Below are positions 43,770 to 52,557 of a stretch of 64,000 nucleotides of DNA, piece after piece; within the stretch, counting starts at the first letter, position 1; the number at the start of each line of letters is the position of its first letter. The position numbers and the translations under genes were made by a program. The notes beneath the pieces were generated by a model. That model ran no database searches. It was not told the origin of the DNA and worked only from the letters and a program-made list of their open reading frames with translations. This DNA is from Desulfovibrionaceae bacterium. GTDB taxonomy: Bacteria > Desulfobacterota > Desulfovibrionia > Desulfovibrionales > Desulfovibrionaceae. The stretch is from positions 92,492 to 156,491 of the forward strand of contig JACCQO010000007.1 in assembly GCA_015709205.1 (NCBI GenBank), read 5' to 3'.

Positions 43770-45551
43770 CTAGTAGTATTTTTCCAGGCCCGCGCCCGGA
43801 TAGTAGAAGGCCAGGATGCGCCGGAAGGTGCGGCCGTGGGCGGCCATGGCCTGCGCGCCCCACTGGCTCATGCCCACGCCGTGGCCGAAGCCCTGGCCGG
43901 TGATGCGGAACCCCTTGCCGGTCTTGGAAAAACGGCACAGGGTGCTCTTCATGGAATGCCCGCCGACGATCAGGCGCAGCGTTGAGGCGCGCAGGGCCAG
44001 GTCCCCGGCGTCCGTGGACAGGGACACGGTGAGCAGCCGCCCCGAGGGCGACGTGGCCCCCGAGGACACGTCGTCCACGCGGCGCACGCCGAATCCCTTG
44101 GCGCGCAGCCGCCGGGCCAGCTCCGGCCCGGAAATCTCGTACTCCCAGCGCATGGGCTTGGCCACCAGCGAAGGCTTGTCCTCGCGCACGCGGTACACGG
44201 GCAGGTCCGAGGACCAGACCTGGGCGTCGTCCTCCAGCCGCCCGCCGCTGTGCGAGTGGTAGAACGCGGGCAGCGGGCGGCGGTCGAGCATCAGGACCAC
44301 GCCGCGCGTGGAGCGCACGGCCATGCGCGTGAGCACGTTGCCCACCCCGCTGCCGCCGTAGACCTGCGACCCCTCGCCGTCGGTCACGTCCCAGGCGCGG
44401 CGGCCCGCCGAGGCGAGCATGGCCAGGGCGTAGGAGCGCGCGGCCACGGCCTGGGCCTGCAGGGCCTGAGGCGCGAAGTCCGGCTCCATCTCCAGGGGCA
44501 CCACGCCCTGGAGATACGTCTCCAGGCCCACGCGGTTGATGGCGAGCACGTCGCCGCCGTCCGCGTTCAGGGCCAGTTCGCCCGCATAGGTCCGCCCTTC
44601 CAGGACAAAGGAACCGTGGCTCTGCGGTTCGAGCACGGCGGACGCGCCGCAGGCCACGCCGTTGACCGCCAGCCCGGCCCGCGTGCGGCGCACGCGCACC
44701 GCGCCCGGGCCCAGCGCGCGGCGCGCGCCGTCGGCCGGAAGCAGCGTGCAGCCCGTGGCGAAGGTCGCGGAAAGCTCCCGGGAACGCGTGAGCAGCACGC
44801 GCACCACGGGCTCGCTGTGCGGCAGGGCGAAGGCTTGCGGACCGGATGCGGAGAGCGCGCCGGGTTCGCCGGTGCGGCTCGCGGTCTCGCGCGCGGCGCG
44901 GGCCGCAGCGGCGCGCTCGGCGCGGGCTTTTTCCACCTGGCGCAGCAGCACGCGCGCCGTGCCCGCGCGGCCCGAGCCCGGATATTTCCGGCGGAATTCG
45001 GTGAAGAGCTCCTCGGCGCGGTCCAGGTCGCCGAGCTCGAAACGGAGCATGGCCCCGTTGAAATAGGCGTTGGCCAGATAGGCGCAGTCCGGGAAATCGC
45101 GCAGGGCCTGGTCGTAGAGTCCGGCGGCCTGGGGTTTCTGGTCCAGGTACAGGGCCATGACGTCGGCCAGGCGCACCAGGGCGAAGGCGCGGGTGGCCGC
45201 GTCCGGCGCGGCCAGATACACGGACTGGTAGAGGTCCACGGCCTCCAGGGCGCGGCGAGCGTCGAGCAGGGTCTGGGCCTGGTCCAGCAGGGGATGGGCG
45301 TCGAAGGCGGCCGGGGGCGCGGGAGCGGCCTGGGCGGCGGACTGCACGGCCGCGCCCGGCGCAAGCGGCGCGGCGGACACGGGCGACCCGGCCAGGACGG
45401 ACGGAATGCGCACCCACAAAAGCGCCACAACGAGCGGCAAAAAGAGCGACAGAACGGGCACCGCGCGCAAAAACGCGGCGCGCGGCCGGACGGCGCGCAG
45501 GCGGGATGAGGTCGAAGGCGGGCGGCGCATACCCATTGCTTCGGCGCGCAT
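43770..45551 (-). CDS. SpoIID/LytB-domain protein with TPR region
   Basis: The 593-residue protein is anchored by one membrane segment (residues about 26-52), followed by a TPR-like region (AVDLYQSVYLAAPDAATRAF, AEELFTEFRRKYPGSGRAGT). The C-terminal SpoIID domain shows YLQGVVPLEMEPDFAPQALQ, AQAVAARSYALAMLA, DVTDGEGSQVYGGSG, PAFYHSHSGG and the closing GQGFGHGVGMSQWGAQAMA. SpoIID-type enzymes are lytic transglycosylases acting on peptide-free glycan strands. AAGGAA precedes the ATG at 45551. The organism is not expected to sporulate; this is the Gram-negative TPR-fused form. Confidence 0.9.
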   Translation of the reverse strand: MRAEAMGMRRPPSTSSRLRAVRPRAAFLRAVPVLSLFLPLVVALLWVRIPSVLAGSPVSAAPLAPGAAVQSAAQAAPAPPAAFDAHPLLDQAQTLLDARRALEAVDLYQSVYLAAPDAATRAFALVRLADVMALYLDQKPQAAGLYDQALRDFPDCAYLANAYFNGAMLRFELGDLDRAEELFTEFRRKYPGSGRAGTARVLLRQVEKARAERAAAARAARETASRTGEPGALSASGPQAFALPHSEPVVRVLLTRSRELSATFATGCTLLPADGARRALGPGAVRVRRTRAGLAVNGVACGASAVLEPQSHGSFVLEGRTYAGELALNADGGDVLAINRVGLETYLQGVVPLEMEPDFAPQALQAQAVAARSYALAMLASAGRRAWDVTDGEGSQVYGGSGVGNVLTRMAVRSTRGVVLMLDRRPLPAFYHSHSGGRLEDDAQVWSSDLPVYRVREDKPSLVAKPMRWEYEISGPELARRLRAKGFGVRRVDDVSSGATSPSGRLLTVSLSTDAGDLALRASTLRLIVGGHSMKSTLCRFSKTGKGFRITGQGFGHGVGMSQWGAQAMAAHGRTFRRILAFYYPGAGLEKYY

Positions 45552-45723
45552 GGCATTTTCCTTAGCCGTGGGGTTTGTCCAGACGCCGGAAAAAATCCGG
45601 CCCGCAATGCCGGACGGCGCGCCGCTCGGGCGCGGCCGTCATCGAAAAATCTTCTTCCGCCCGTCCGTTCCCGGGCCGCCCGTCCACCCCGCTGCCCGGC
45701 TGCCCTACCCGGCTCCCAAGGCC

Positions 45724-46644
45724 TCAGGCCTCGGCCAGAAACCGTTCGGCCAGCTCGGCCACGGCCTCGACCTCGCGCGGGCCGCGCCAGTGGATGTCCG
45801 GCTCCTTGCGGAACCAGGTGAACTGGCGGCGGGCGTAGGCGCGCGTGTTCGCGAACCAGCGCGCGCGCGTCTCCTCCAGGGTCCATTCACCCGCCAGGTG
45901 GCGGTACAGCTCGGCGCAGCCGATGCCGGACCAGCCCGGTGCGTCGCGGTCCGGACAGCGGGCCAGGGCCGCCCGGGCCTCGTCCAGGGCCCCGGCCTCG
46001 AGCATGCGCTCGATGCGCGTGGCGAGCACGGGCTCCAGCTCGGCCATGGACACGCGCACGCCGATCTTCAGGGCGCGGTAGCGCGGCTCGGGCAGCGGGC
46101 GCGCGTGCCACCACGTCAGCGTCCGCCCCGTGGCCTCGAAGACCTCCAGGGCGCGCGTGATGCGCTGGCGGTCGTTGGGATGCAGCCGCGCCGCGCTCCC
46201 GGGATCGACCTCGGCCAGGCGGCGGTGCAGCGCTTCGGGCCCCTGGGCCGCGCAGGCCGCGATCCACCTCTCGTGCACCTCGGCCGGAACCGGCGGGATG
46301 GGCGCGATGCCCTCCAGGAGCGTGCGCAGGTAGAGCCCGGTGCCGCCCACGAGCACGGGAACGAGCCCCTCGTCCACGGTCTCGTCGATGGCCCGGGCCG
46401 CCAGGTCGGTGAACGCGCCCGCGCTCATGGGCTCGGCCGTGTCCAGGAAGCCGTAGAGCCGGTGCGGGCACACGGCGCGTTCCTCGGCCGTGGGCTGGGC
46501 CGTGACGATCGGGAAGTCGCGGTAGATCTGGCGCGAGTCGAAGTTGACCACGCCGCAGCCCAGGCGGCGCGCCATGTGCAGCGCGGCGGCGGTCTTGCCG
46601 GCCCCGGTGGGACCGAGGAGGATGCACACCGGCATGGGCCGCAC
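45724..46644 (-). CDS. miaA: tRNA dimethylallyltransferase
   Basis: The 306-residue enzyme adds a dimethylallyl group to A37 of tRNAs reading UNN codons. VCILLGPTGAGKTAAALHMA is the P-loop, FDSRQIYRDFPIVTAQPT carries the general base region, VGGTGLYLRTLLEG and NDRQRITRALEVFEATG are further MiaA signatures. The start could be GTG at 46644 or ATG at 46635; the first has GGGGGC just before it. It follows coaD after eight bases in a tRNA/coenzyme housekeeping cluster. Confidence 0.96.
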   Translation of the reverse strand: MRPMPVCILLGPTGAGKTAAALHMARRLGCGVVNFDSRQIYRDFPIVTAQPTAEERAVCPHRLYGFLDTAEPMSAGAFTDLAARAIDETVDEGLVPVLVGGTGLYLRTLLEGIAPIPPVPAEVHERWIAACAAQGPEALHRRLAEVDPGSAARLHPNDRQRITRALEVFEATGRTLTWWHARPLPEPRYRALKIGVRVSMAELEPVLATRIERMLEAGALDEARAALARCPDRDAPGWSGIGCAELYRHLAGEWTLEETRARWFANTRAYARRQFTWFRKEPDIHWRGPREVEAVAELAERFLAEA

Positions 46645-46652
46645 GCCGCCCC

Positions 46653-47147
46653 CTAGTCGCCGACCCCGAGGTCCATCATGCAGCGGTACACCGGGTCGGG
46701 CACCAGCCAGCGCACGTCGCCGCCCGCGCGCCAGGCCTCCTTGATGATCGAGGAGCTGATGTACATCCAGCGGTAGTCGGTCATCAGGAACATGGTCTGG
46801 ATGGAGCGCTCCAGGTGGCGGTTCATGAGCGCCATCTGGAATTCGTACTCGAAGTCGGACACCGCGCGCAGACCGCGCAGGATGACCGCCGCCTCCTTGC
46901 GCCGGGCATATTCCACCAACAGGCCGGAAAAGGGCTCAACTTCCACGGAGGGATTGTCGGCAAAGACCTTCCGGGCCATGGCCACGCGTTCGCTGAGCTT
47001 GAACATGGGGGCTTTGGGCGTGGAGGCGGCCACGGCCACCACCACGCGGTCGAAGACCTGGCAGCCGCGCTTGACCAGGCTCACGTGGCCGTTGGTCAGG
47101 GGGTCGAAGGTGCCCGGATAGACCGCTAACGTTCCCGTGCCTTCCAT
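46653..47147 (-). CDS. coaD: Phosphopantetheine adenylyltransferase
   Basis: The 164-residue enzyme makes dephospho-CoA from pantetheine phosphate and ATP. AVYPGTFDPLTNGHVSLVKR carries the HxGH-type motif in its T/NGH form, AVILRGLRAVSDFEYEFQMA is the substrate region, and YISSSIIKEAWRAGGDV the second ATP motif. The start lies inside the end of rsmD (22-base overlap), so the two are translationally coupled. Confidence 0.97.
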   Translation of the reverse strand: MEGTGTLAVYPGTFDPLTNGHVSLVKRGCQVFDRVVVAVAASTPKAPMFKLSERVAMARKVFADNPSVEVEPFSGLLVEYARRKEAAVILRGLRAVSDFEYEFQMALMNRHLERSIQTMFLMTDYRWMYISSSIIKEAWRAGGDVRWLVPDPVYRCMMDLGVGD

Positions 47148-47698
47148 AACACTATCCTCGTCTGACCGTAGCTGCGGTCGGTGATCGGTTCCAGGTCCTC
47201 ATGCAGGGAGGCGGGGTCGAGGTCGAGCCCGGCCTCCACTTCGGCGTTGACCACGCCGCCCGGTGCGACCCAGCCCCCTTCCAGGGCCGCGCGCACCGCG
47301 CGGGCGAACAGGTTCTTGCCGTACGGGGGGTCGATGAACACGACCTCGAAGCCCGCCCCGTCGCGCGGCGGACGCGCCAGGAGCCGGAAAAGGTCCTGCT
47401 CCAGCACGCGGCAGCGGTCCTCCACGCCCAGGGCGCGGGCGTTGGTGCGGATCATCTGGGCCGCGGCGCGGTAGTTGTCCACGAACCAGGCCTCGGCCGC
47501 GCCGCGCGACAGGGCCTCGAAGCCCAGGCTGCCGGAGCCCGCGAAGAGGTCCAGCACGCGCACGGCGGGCCAGGACACGCCGCGCGCGCCGAGCATGGAG
47601 AAGAGCGCCTCGCGCACCTTGCCCGTGGCCGGGCGGTAGCCCGGGCCTTCCACGGTGCGCAGCGTGCGGCCGCGAAGCGTTCCGGCGGTTATGCGCAT
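47126..47698 (-). CDS. rsmD: 16S rRNA (guanine(966)-N2)-methyltransferase
   Basis: The 190-residue methyltransferase modifies G966 of 16S rRNA during 30S assembly. RITAGTLRGRTLRT is the family start, RPATGKVREALFSML follows, VLDLFAGSGSLGFEALSRGA is the SAM motif and VVFIDPPYGKNLF the catalytic DPPY. Its stop lies 22 bases inside coaD, a common gene pair. Confidence 0.97.
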   Translation of the reverse strand: MRITAGTLRGRTLRTVEGPGYRPATGKVREALFSMLGARGVSWPAVRVLDLFAGSGSLGFEALSRGAAEAWFVDNYRAAAQMIRTNARALGVEDRCRVLEQDLFRLLARPPRDGAGFEVVFIDPPYGKNLFARAVRAALEGGWVAPGGVVNAEVEAGLDLDPASLHEDLEPITDRSYGQTRIVLWKARER

Positions 47699-47726
47699 GG
47701 TTGCCTTCCGAGGTTTGGGATCAATC

Positions 47727-49334
47727 CTACAACTCGGAGATCAATCCCGCCAGATCCGAGTGGATCTCCAGGAGCCGGTCGCGCACGTCGCTCTGGTCCA
47801 CCCAGGAGCGCTCGTCCATGTGCGCCAGCCGTTTGTTCAGCTCGGCGATCTTGGCCTCGGTCTCGGCCGCCAGGTAGGTCCAGTCGATCTCCGGGCGCGC
47901 CTTGGCGGGCGGGGCCACGGCGGCCGGTTCGGTTCCGGCCTTGAGCGTGACCTCCTCCAGGTAGGCGGGGATGCGCACCTTCAGGCCGCATTTCTCGCGG
48001 ATGAGCGCGGCCAGGGTCTTCTGGGCGCGTTCTTCGCCGTGCACCAGAAAGACCTCCACGCCCGTGCCGCACTGGGACTCGAGCCAGGCCATGATCTGGC
48101 TCTGCCCGGCGTGGGCCGAGAACCCGCCGATGGTGAAGATGCGCGCGTTGACGGCCACCTCCTCGTTGAGGATGCGGATGCTCTTGACCCCGTCCACGAT
48201 GCGCCGGCCGGGCGTGCCCTGGCCCTGGTAGCCCACGAAGACGATGGACGCGCCCTCGCGCCAGAGGTTGTGGCGCAGGTGGTGCTTGATGCGCCCGGCG
48301 TTGCACATGCCGCTGGCTGAGATGACCACGGCCGGGCCCGGCGTGGTGTTGATGGCCTGGGACTCGCGCGTCTCCTGGGTGTAGCGCAGGTTGGGCAGGC
48401 GCAGCGGGTCCTCGCCCGCAGCGTACAGGGCCTGGGTTTGCTCGTCGAAGTATTTGGAGTTCTTGCGGAAGACCTCGGTGGCCTTGATGGCCAAAGGGCT
48501 GTCCACGTACACGGGCATGTCCGCCGGGAGACGTCCGTCCTTGGCGAGCAGGTGCAGGGAATAGAGCACCTCCTGGGTGCGCTCCACGGCAAAGGCCGGA
48601 ATGATGACCTTTTCCCCGCGCCCGTAGCTGTAGGCGATGGCCTCGGCCAGTTCGTCGCGGCTCTTCCGCTCGTCCTTGTGCTCGCGGTCGCCGTAGGTGG
48701 ATTCCATGAACAGGTAGTGCGCGCTGACCAGTTCGCTGGGGTCGCGGATGAGCAACTGGTCGGGCCGCCCCAGGTCGCCGGAAAAGACCAGCCGGGTGGT
48801 GTCGCCGTTCTCCGTGATCTCCACGAGCAGGAAGGCCGAGCCCAGGATGTGCCCGGCGTCCCGATAGGTCACGCGCACGTTGCCGGCGGGCTCGAAGGGC
48901 TCCCGGTAGTCCACGGGCCGGATCAGCCGGGTCACGGCCTCGGCGTCGGCGGAGGTGTAGAGCGGCTCCACGGGGCGAGCGTCGCCGTGGCGAGTGCGCT
49001 TCTTGTTCTGCCACTCGGCCTCCATCTCCTGGATGTGGGCGCTGTCCAAGAGCATGATCTCCAGCAGGTCGCGCGTGGGCGGGGTGCAGTAGACCGGGCC
49101 GCGAAAGCCGTCGGCGTGCACGCGCGGCAGCAGGCCGGAATGGTCGATGTGCGCGTGGGTGACGAGGATGAAATCCAACCTTGAGGGATCGTATTCATTG
49201 GAATAGTTGCGTTTTTCGATCTCGGCGTTGCCCTGGTGCATGCCGCAGTCCACCGCGAAGCGGGTCCCGCCGGTCTCGATGACGTAGCAGGAGCCCGTCA
49301 CGGTCTGAGCCGCGCCCATGAAACGGATTTTCAT
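47727..49334 (-). CDS. Beta-CASP metallo-beta-lactamase RNase-like protein
   Basis: The 535-residue protein has the metallo-beta-lactamase motif LVTHAHIDHSGLLPRV, the later DAGHILGSAFLLVEI and FSGDLGRPDQLLI, and the beta-CASP region YGDREHKDERKSRDELAEAI. VVISASGMCNAGRIKHHLRH and GGFSAHAGQSQIMAWL complete the zinc site. This group (YSH1/CPSF-like bacterial forms) is thought to be an RNA exo/endonuclease. AAGGAACGAGCA precedes the ATG. A Pro/Ala-rich linker and short helical C-terminus are extra. Confidence 0.92.
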   Translation of the reverse strand: MKIRFMGAAQTVTGSCYVIETGGTRFAVDCGMHQGNAEIEKRNYSNEYDPSRLDFILVTHAHIDHSGLLPRVHADGFRGPVYCTPPTRDLLEIMLLDSAHIQEMEAEWQNKKRTRHGDARPVEPLYTSADAEAVTRLIRPVDYREPFEPAGNVRVTYRDAGHILGSAFLLVEITENGDTTRLVFSGDLGRPDQLLIRDPSELVSAHYLFMESTYGDREHKDERKSRDELAEAIAYSYGRGEKVIIPAFAVERTQEVLYSLHLLAKDGRLPADMPVYVDSPLAIKATEVFRKNSKYFDEQTQALYAAGEDPLRLPNLRYTQETRESQAINTTPGPAVVISASGMCNAGRIKHHLRHNLWREGASIVFVGYQGQGTPGRRIVDGVKSIRILNEEVAVNARIFTIGGFSAHAGQSQIMAWLESQCGTGVEVFLVHGEERAQKTLAALIREKCGLKVRIPAYLEEVTLKAGTEPAAVAPPAKARPEIDWTYLAAETEAKIAELNKRLAHMDERSWVDQSDVRDRLLEIHSDLAGLISEL

Positions 49335-49499
49335 TGCTCGTTCCTTCGTAAGAGGTTGCTGCGCATGATCACCAGCCGCCCGCCCGCTCCTGATACCCGA
49401 TGCCGGTCCGCTTTCCAAGCGTTGCGCGGTCCACGGAATCCGGTATATCCTTCTCCAGCGCGATCGAAAGCGTTCAAGAAGCATTCAAGGAGCATGTTA

Positions 49500-50156
49500 A
49501 TGAACATCAGCAAGCAGTACCTGATCGACTCCCTGTCCATGCAGGAGTCTTGGCGTCTCTTCAAGATCATGGCCGAATTCGTGGACGGTTTCGACACCCT
49601 CTCGGAGATCGAACCCGCGGTCTCCATCTTCGGTTCGGCGCGCGTCCCGCGCGAGGACCCGCTCTACGCCGAGACCGAAGCGCTGGCCGCCGAGCTGGCC
49701 CGGGCGGGCTACGCCGTGATCTCCGGCGGCGGCCCGGGCATCATGGAGGCGGCCAACAAGGGGGCGCTGGAGGCCGGGGGCACCTCGGTGGGGCTGCACA
49801 TCCACCTGCCGCTCGAGCAGGAGGCGAACGAGTACCAGAACGTGCACTGCGCCTTCAAGTACTTCTTCGTGCGCAAGGTGATGTTCGTGAAGTACGCCAT
49901 GGCCTACGTGGTCATGCCCGGCGGCGCGGGCACCCTGGACGAACTCTTCGAGGCCTTTGTCCTGACCCAGACCAAGCGCATCAAGCCCTTTCCGATCATC
50001 CTCTACAAGTCCGAGTTCTGGTCCGGCCTCAAAGAATGGATGGCCAAGAGCATGGTGGCGCGCGGCTTCATCCGCGAGGAGGAACTGGACCTGGCCGTGA
50101 TCCTGGACACGCCCGAGGAGGTCGTGGCCTACATCAAGAAGCACGTCATTCTCTGA
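49500..50156 (+). CDS. LOG family (lysine decarboxylase-like) protein
   Basis: The 218-residue protein shows the LOG motif PGGAGTLDELFEAFVLTQTK and the earlier GGGPGIMEAANKGALEAGG. Members cleave nucleoside 5'-monophosphates at the N-glycosidic bond; in plants this makes active cytokinin. An N-terminal helical extension before VSIFGSARVPRED is typical of this longer bacterial type. ATG at 49500 is seven bases after AAGGAGC; another in-frame ATG lies at 49494. Confidence 0.92.
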   Translation: MNISKQYLIDSLSMQESWRLFKIMAEFVDGFDTLSEIEPAVSIFGSARVPREDPLYAETEALAAELARAGYAVISGGGPGIMEAANKGALEAGGTSVGLHIHLPLEQEANEYQNVHCAFKYFFVRKVMFVKYAMAYVVMPGGAGTLDELFEAFVLTQTKRIKPFPIILYKSEFWSGLKEWMAKSMVARGFIREEELDLAVILDTPEEVVAYIKKHVIL

Positions 50157-50380
50157 CCCGCCGCCGGGCCCGGCCGTCACCCGCTGCTGATCAAACCATG
50201 AATCATCAGCAATGCAAATAATATATATCACATAAAACGATTGCCGACCACTCCGGACGATGGATGCATTGCCATCTTCTTGATGAAGAATTGACACAAA
50301 TCAATATGTTGCAAAATTGAAAAGTTCCTGTTGACAGACGCGCGGCGTTTTACAAGATTACCCGTAAATCCCGCACGCTC

Positions 50381-51121
50381 ATGACCCAAATGCAGACCGT
50401 CCTGATCATCGAACCCGATCCGTCCATCCGCGGCGCAATGGCCGACGTGGCCCACGAGGCGGGCTACCGCTGCCTGGAGGCGGGCGACGGGGACGAGGGA
50501 CTCAGGCTCTTCGGCCACGCGCGCATGGCGCACGTGTTCGTGGATGTGCTCGCGCCGGGCACGGACGGGCTGGAGGTCATCCGCAGCCTGCGCGCCCTGG
50601 CCAACGGCGGCGGGGAAGCCGGGCGCGTGACCGTCACCGCGCTCATGGGCGAGAGTTCCTTCGGCGACCTGGGACTGTTGCGTGTGGCCCGGCTCATGGG
50701 CGCGGACCACACGGTGACCAAGTTTCCGCCCCTGGGGCACACCCTCGTCACCCTCGGCCGCATCCTCGCAGGCGAGGGGACCCGCTTGGTGGAAAAGCGA
50801 ATGCACCGCCGCTACGCCCGCAGCCTGACCGGCATGGTGCACTGGTACCATGAGGCCGTTTCCTCCACGGTGGAGTGCACGGTGCTGAACCTCTCGCTGG
50901 GCGGTGCGCTGCTGCGGACCCGGTGCGACGGCCGCGCGGTCCCGCAGCCCGGCGCGGACCGGTTCGAATTGGTGCTGCGCGATGAGGACGGCTACGACGA
51001 GGTCTTCCCCTGCGAGCCACGCCGCCTGGAGCACGACGGCGAGCACGTCTTCATCGGCACGGCCTTTTCCACGCTGCACGCGCGCCAGAAAAAGACCCTG
51101 CGCACCTGCCTGGCGGCCTGA
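50381..51121 (+). CDS. Receiver-PilZ fusion, c-di-GMP response protein
   Basis: The 246-residue protein joins a receiver domain to a PilZ domain. In the receiver part, Glu11 and Asp13 form the acidic pocket (VLIIEPDPSI) and Asp55 (HVFVDVLAPGTDG) is the likely phosphorylation site. The PilZ part shows the RxxxR-like KRMHRRYARS near 139 and NLSLGGALLRT, which bind c-di-GMP. It may thus read both a histidine kinase signal and c-di-GMP. Two TTGACA hexamers lie upstream, the nearer one (50331) with a poor -10. No ribosome site is evident. Confidence 0.82.
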   Translation: MTQMQTVLIIEPDPSIRGAMADVAHEAGYRCLEAGDGDEGLRLFGHARMAHVFVDVLAPGTDGLEVIRSLRALANGGGEAGRVTVTALMGESSFGDLGLLRVARLMGADHTVTKFPPLGHTLVTLGRILAGEGTRLVEKRMHRRYARSLTGMVHWYHEAVSSTVECTVLNLSLGGALLRTRCDGRAVPQPGADRFELVLRDEDGYDEVFPCEPRRLEHDGEHVFIGTAFSTLHARQKKTLRTCLAA

Positions 51122-52015
51122 CCCGGTCCGCGACCGGACGGCGCGCCCCTTTTTTGTCCGAGCTGCCTTTTCGTTCCCCGGTTCCACAGCTGTCCGCTTC
51201 CGCTGCCGAACGGTTATCCGGTTCAGCGGCTGTCAGGTTTCTGCAACGGTCCGGCTGTTCGGTTCTGTTGCTGTAACACCCTTCGTTTCTCCCGAGTTTC
51301 CTTTTTTCGTTCTTTCCCTTTTTCGGATTTTCGGAAAAATGGCCTTTCCGGAATTTGGCCAAACGGCACTCCGACCGTCCGCGCTACGGCCCGGGAGCCC
51401 CCCCCGCGGCGACGACCGAGGGGCCGCCCGCCGCCGTCCGCCTCCACGGGCCACGCAAGGCGCAGGCGGTCCATCTCGGCCGAGGCGTTCCGGGCCTTCC
51501 CGATTCCGACCGTGCGCGCCCGAGGGCCATCGTACGGCGCAACGTCGGACAGGCCCCGGCACTGCATACCGACAAAGCAGCCGACCGACTTCAGGACGAC
51601 CGATCTCCGACCAACCGTCTTTCCGAAAAATCGTTCTTTCCGAGAAATTCTTGTTCAACGAATCGGCGGAACAGGAGATCGGCAGAGAGGAAGACACCCG
51701 CGCGGGAAAAGGATCGGCCATGCACTCCGCATCTTCCGGAAAACCATTCTTCAGGAGAATGGTTGTTCGGGAAGATGGTTCCCGGAACGGTACATTCGGA
51801 ACGTTTATTGCCCTGAAAGCGTTTCGTCAGAATCGGTCAGGCGAATCGCCATGATGACGTGCGAACCGACGGCCCTCGTCCACTGCCCGCCAAGCCGCCC
51901 GGCATGCGTGCAGGAACACTCCGACGCCGCGGGGGATGCCGCATGCGTGCTGCGGCCGCGCCCACCCGGAGTCTCCGGCCCGAAGCCGGCCGGCCCCTGC
52001 GCGCCGTCGCGCGCC
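51122..52015. other. Gene-free 0.9 kb region of unusual composition
   Basis: No frame here looks like a protein on either strand: codon use is random and no family was recognised. The stretch is rich in TTCCG/CGGAA words and pyrimidine runs (51290-51330), with degenerate repeats of roughly 30 bases around 51180-51270. A perfect hairpin AACCATTCT-TCAGG-AGAATGGTT lies at 51742-51764. It could be decayed sequence or house an unknown RNA. It separates two convergent genes. Confidence 0.6.
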
Positions 52016-52216
52016 CTACTCCGCCGTCGCGTTCCACGCGCCGCAGTGTTCGCACACGAACCCCGAGGCCACCCAGGCGTCGCCCTCGCGGAACACGGGA
52101 ACCTCGTTGGGCTGGCCGCAGCTCGAACAATAGAGAATGGCCATCTCGGCCACGGGATCGTACCGGTATTCCTCGCCCGCGATCTCGATGGTCCGCGTGT
52201 AGCCGTCCATGTCCAT
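52016..52216 (-). CDS. Small zinc-ribbon protein
   Basis: The 66-residue protein has two CxxC pairs, YCSSCGQPNE and FVCEHCGAWN, typical of a small zinc ribbon. The N-terminal part is acidic (MDMDGYTRTIEIAGEEYRYD). No known family is recognised. AGGTG precedes the ATG at 52216. It follows the aminotransferase terminator and stands alone. Confidence 0.75.
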   Translation of the reverse strand: MDMDGYTRTIEIAGEEYRYDPVAEMAILYCSSCGQPNEVPVFREGDAWVASGFVCEHCGAWNATAE

Positions 52217-52557
52217 GGTCCGCACCTCCCCGGGTCGGCGTCGCGCCGCCCGCGTTCGGGTTGCGGCGCGCCGGGCGGCGCGCCCTGTCCTGGACGATAA
52301 CCACGCCAGGGCCCCGGGGGAAGGGGGGCGCGGGATGCCCGCCGCGCACGCCGCCCGGTGCGACCGCCCGAGCCCGGCCGTGTCGGCCCGTGTCGGCCGC
52401 ACTGCGCTTCCGCCGCACTGTCGGCCGTCCGCGCGGCCTGGGCGCCTCCGCGCAGCAAAAAGGCCCGTCCCGGCGTCGTTCGCCGGGACGGGCCATAACG
52501 TTCCCGTTTCCCTTCGGGCCGCCTCCGCCCGGGGGCCGGGCGTGCGACGCGGCCGCG
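52217..52557. other. Gene-free region with terminator
   Basis: The 341 bases separate the zinc-ribbon gene from the upstream aminotransferase gene (both minus strand). It contains the terminator at 52456-52493 and presumably the zinc-ribbon promoter, which I could not identify. Confidence 0.5.
52456..52493 (-). terminator. Rho-independent terminator of the aminotransferase gene
   Basis: On the minus strand GGCCCGTCCCGGCG pairs perfectly with CGCCGGGACGGGCC (52461-52474 / 52480-52493), then five T (52456-52460). Confidence 0.9.

Noticed and set aside
43770-45551. SpoIID as evidence for sporulation
   Set aside because: SpoIID/LytB domains fused to TPR are found in non-sporulating Gram-negative bacteria; no other sporulation gene is present.
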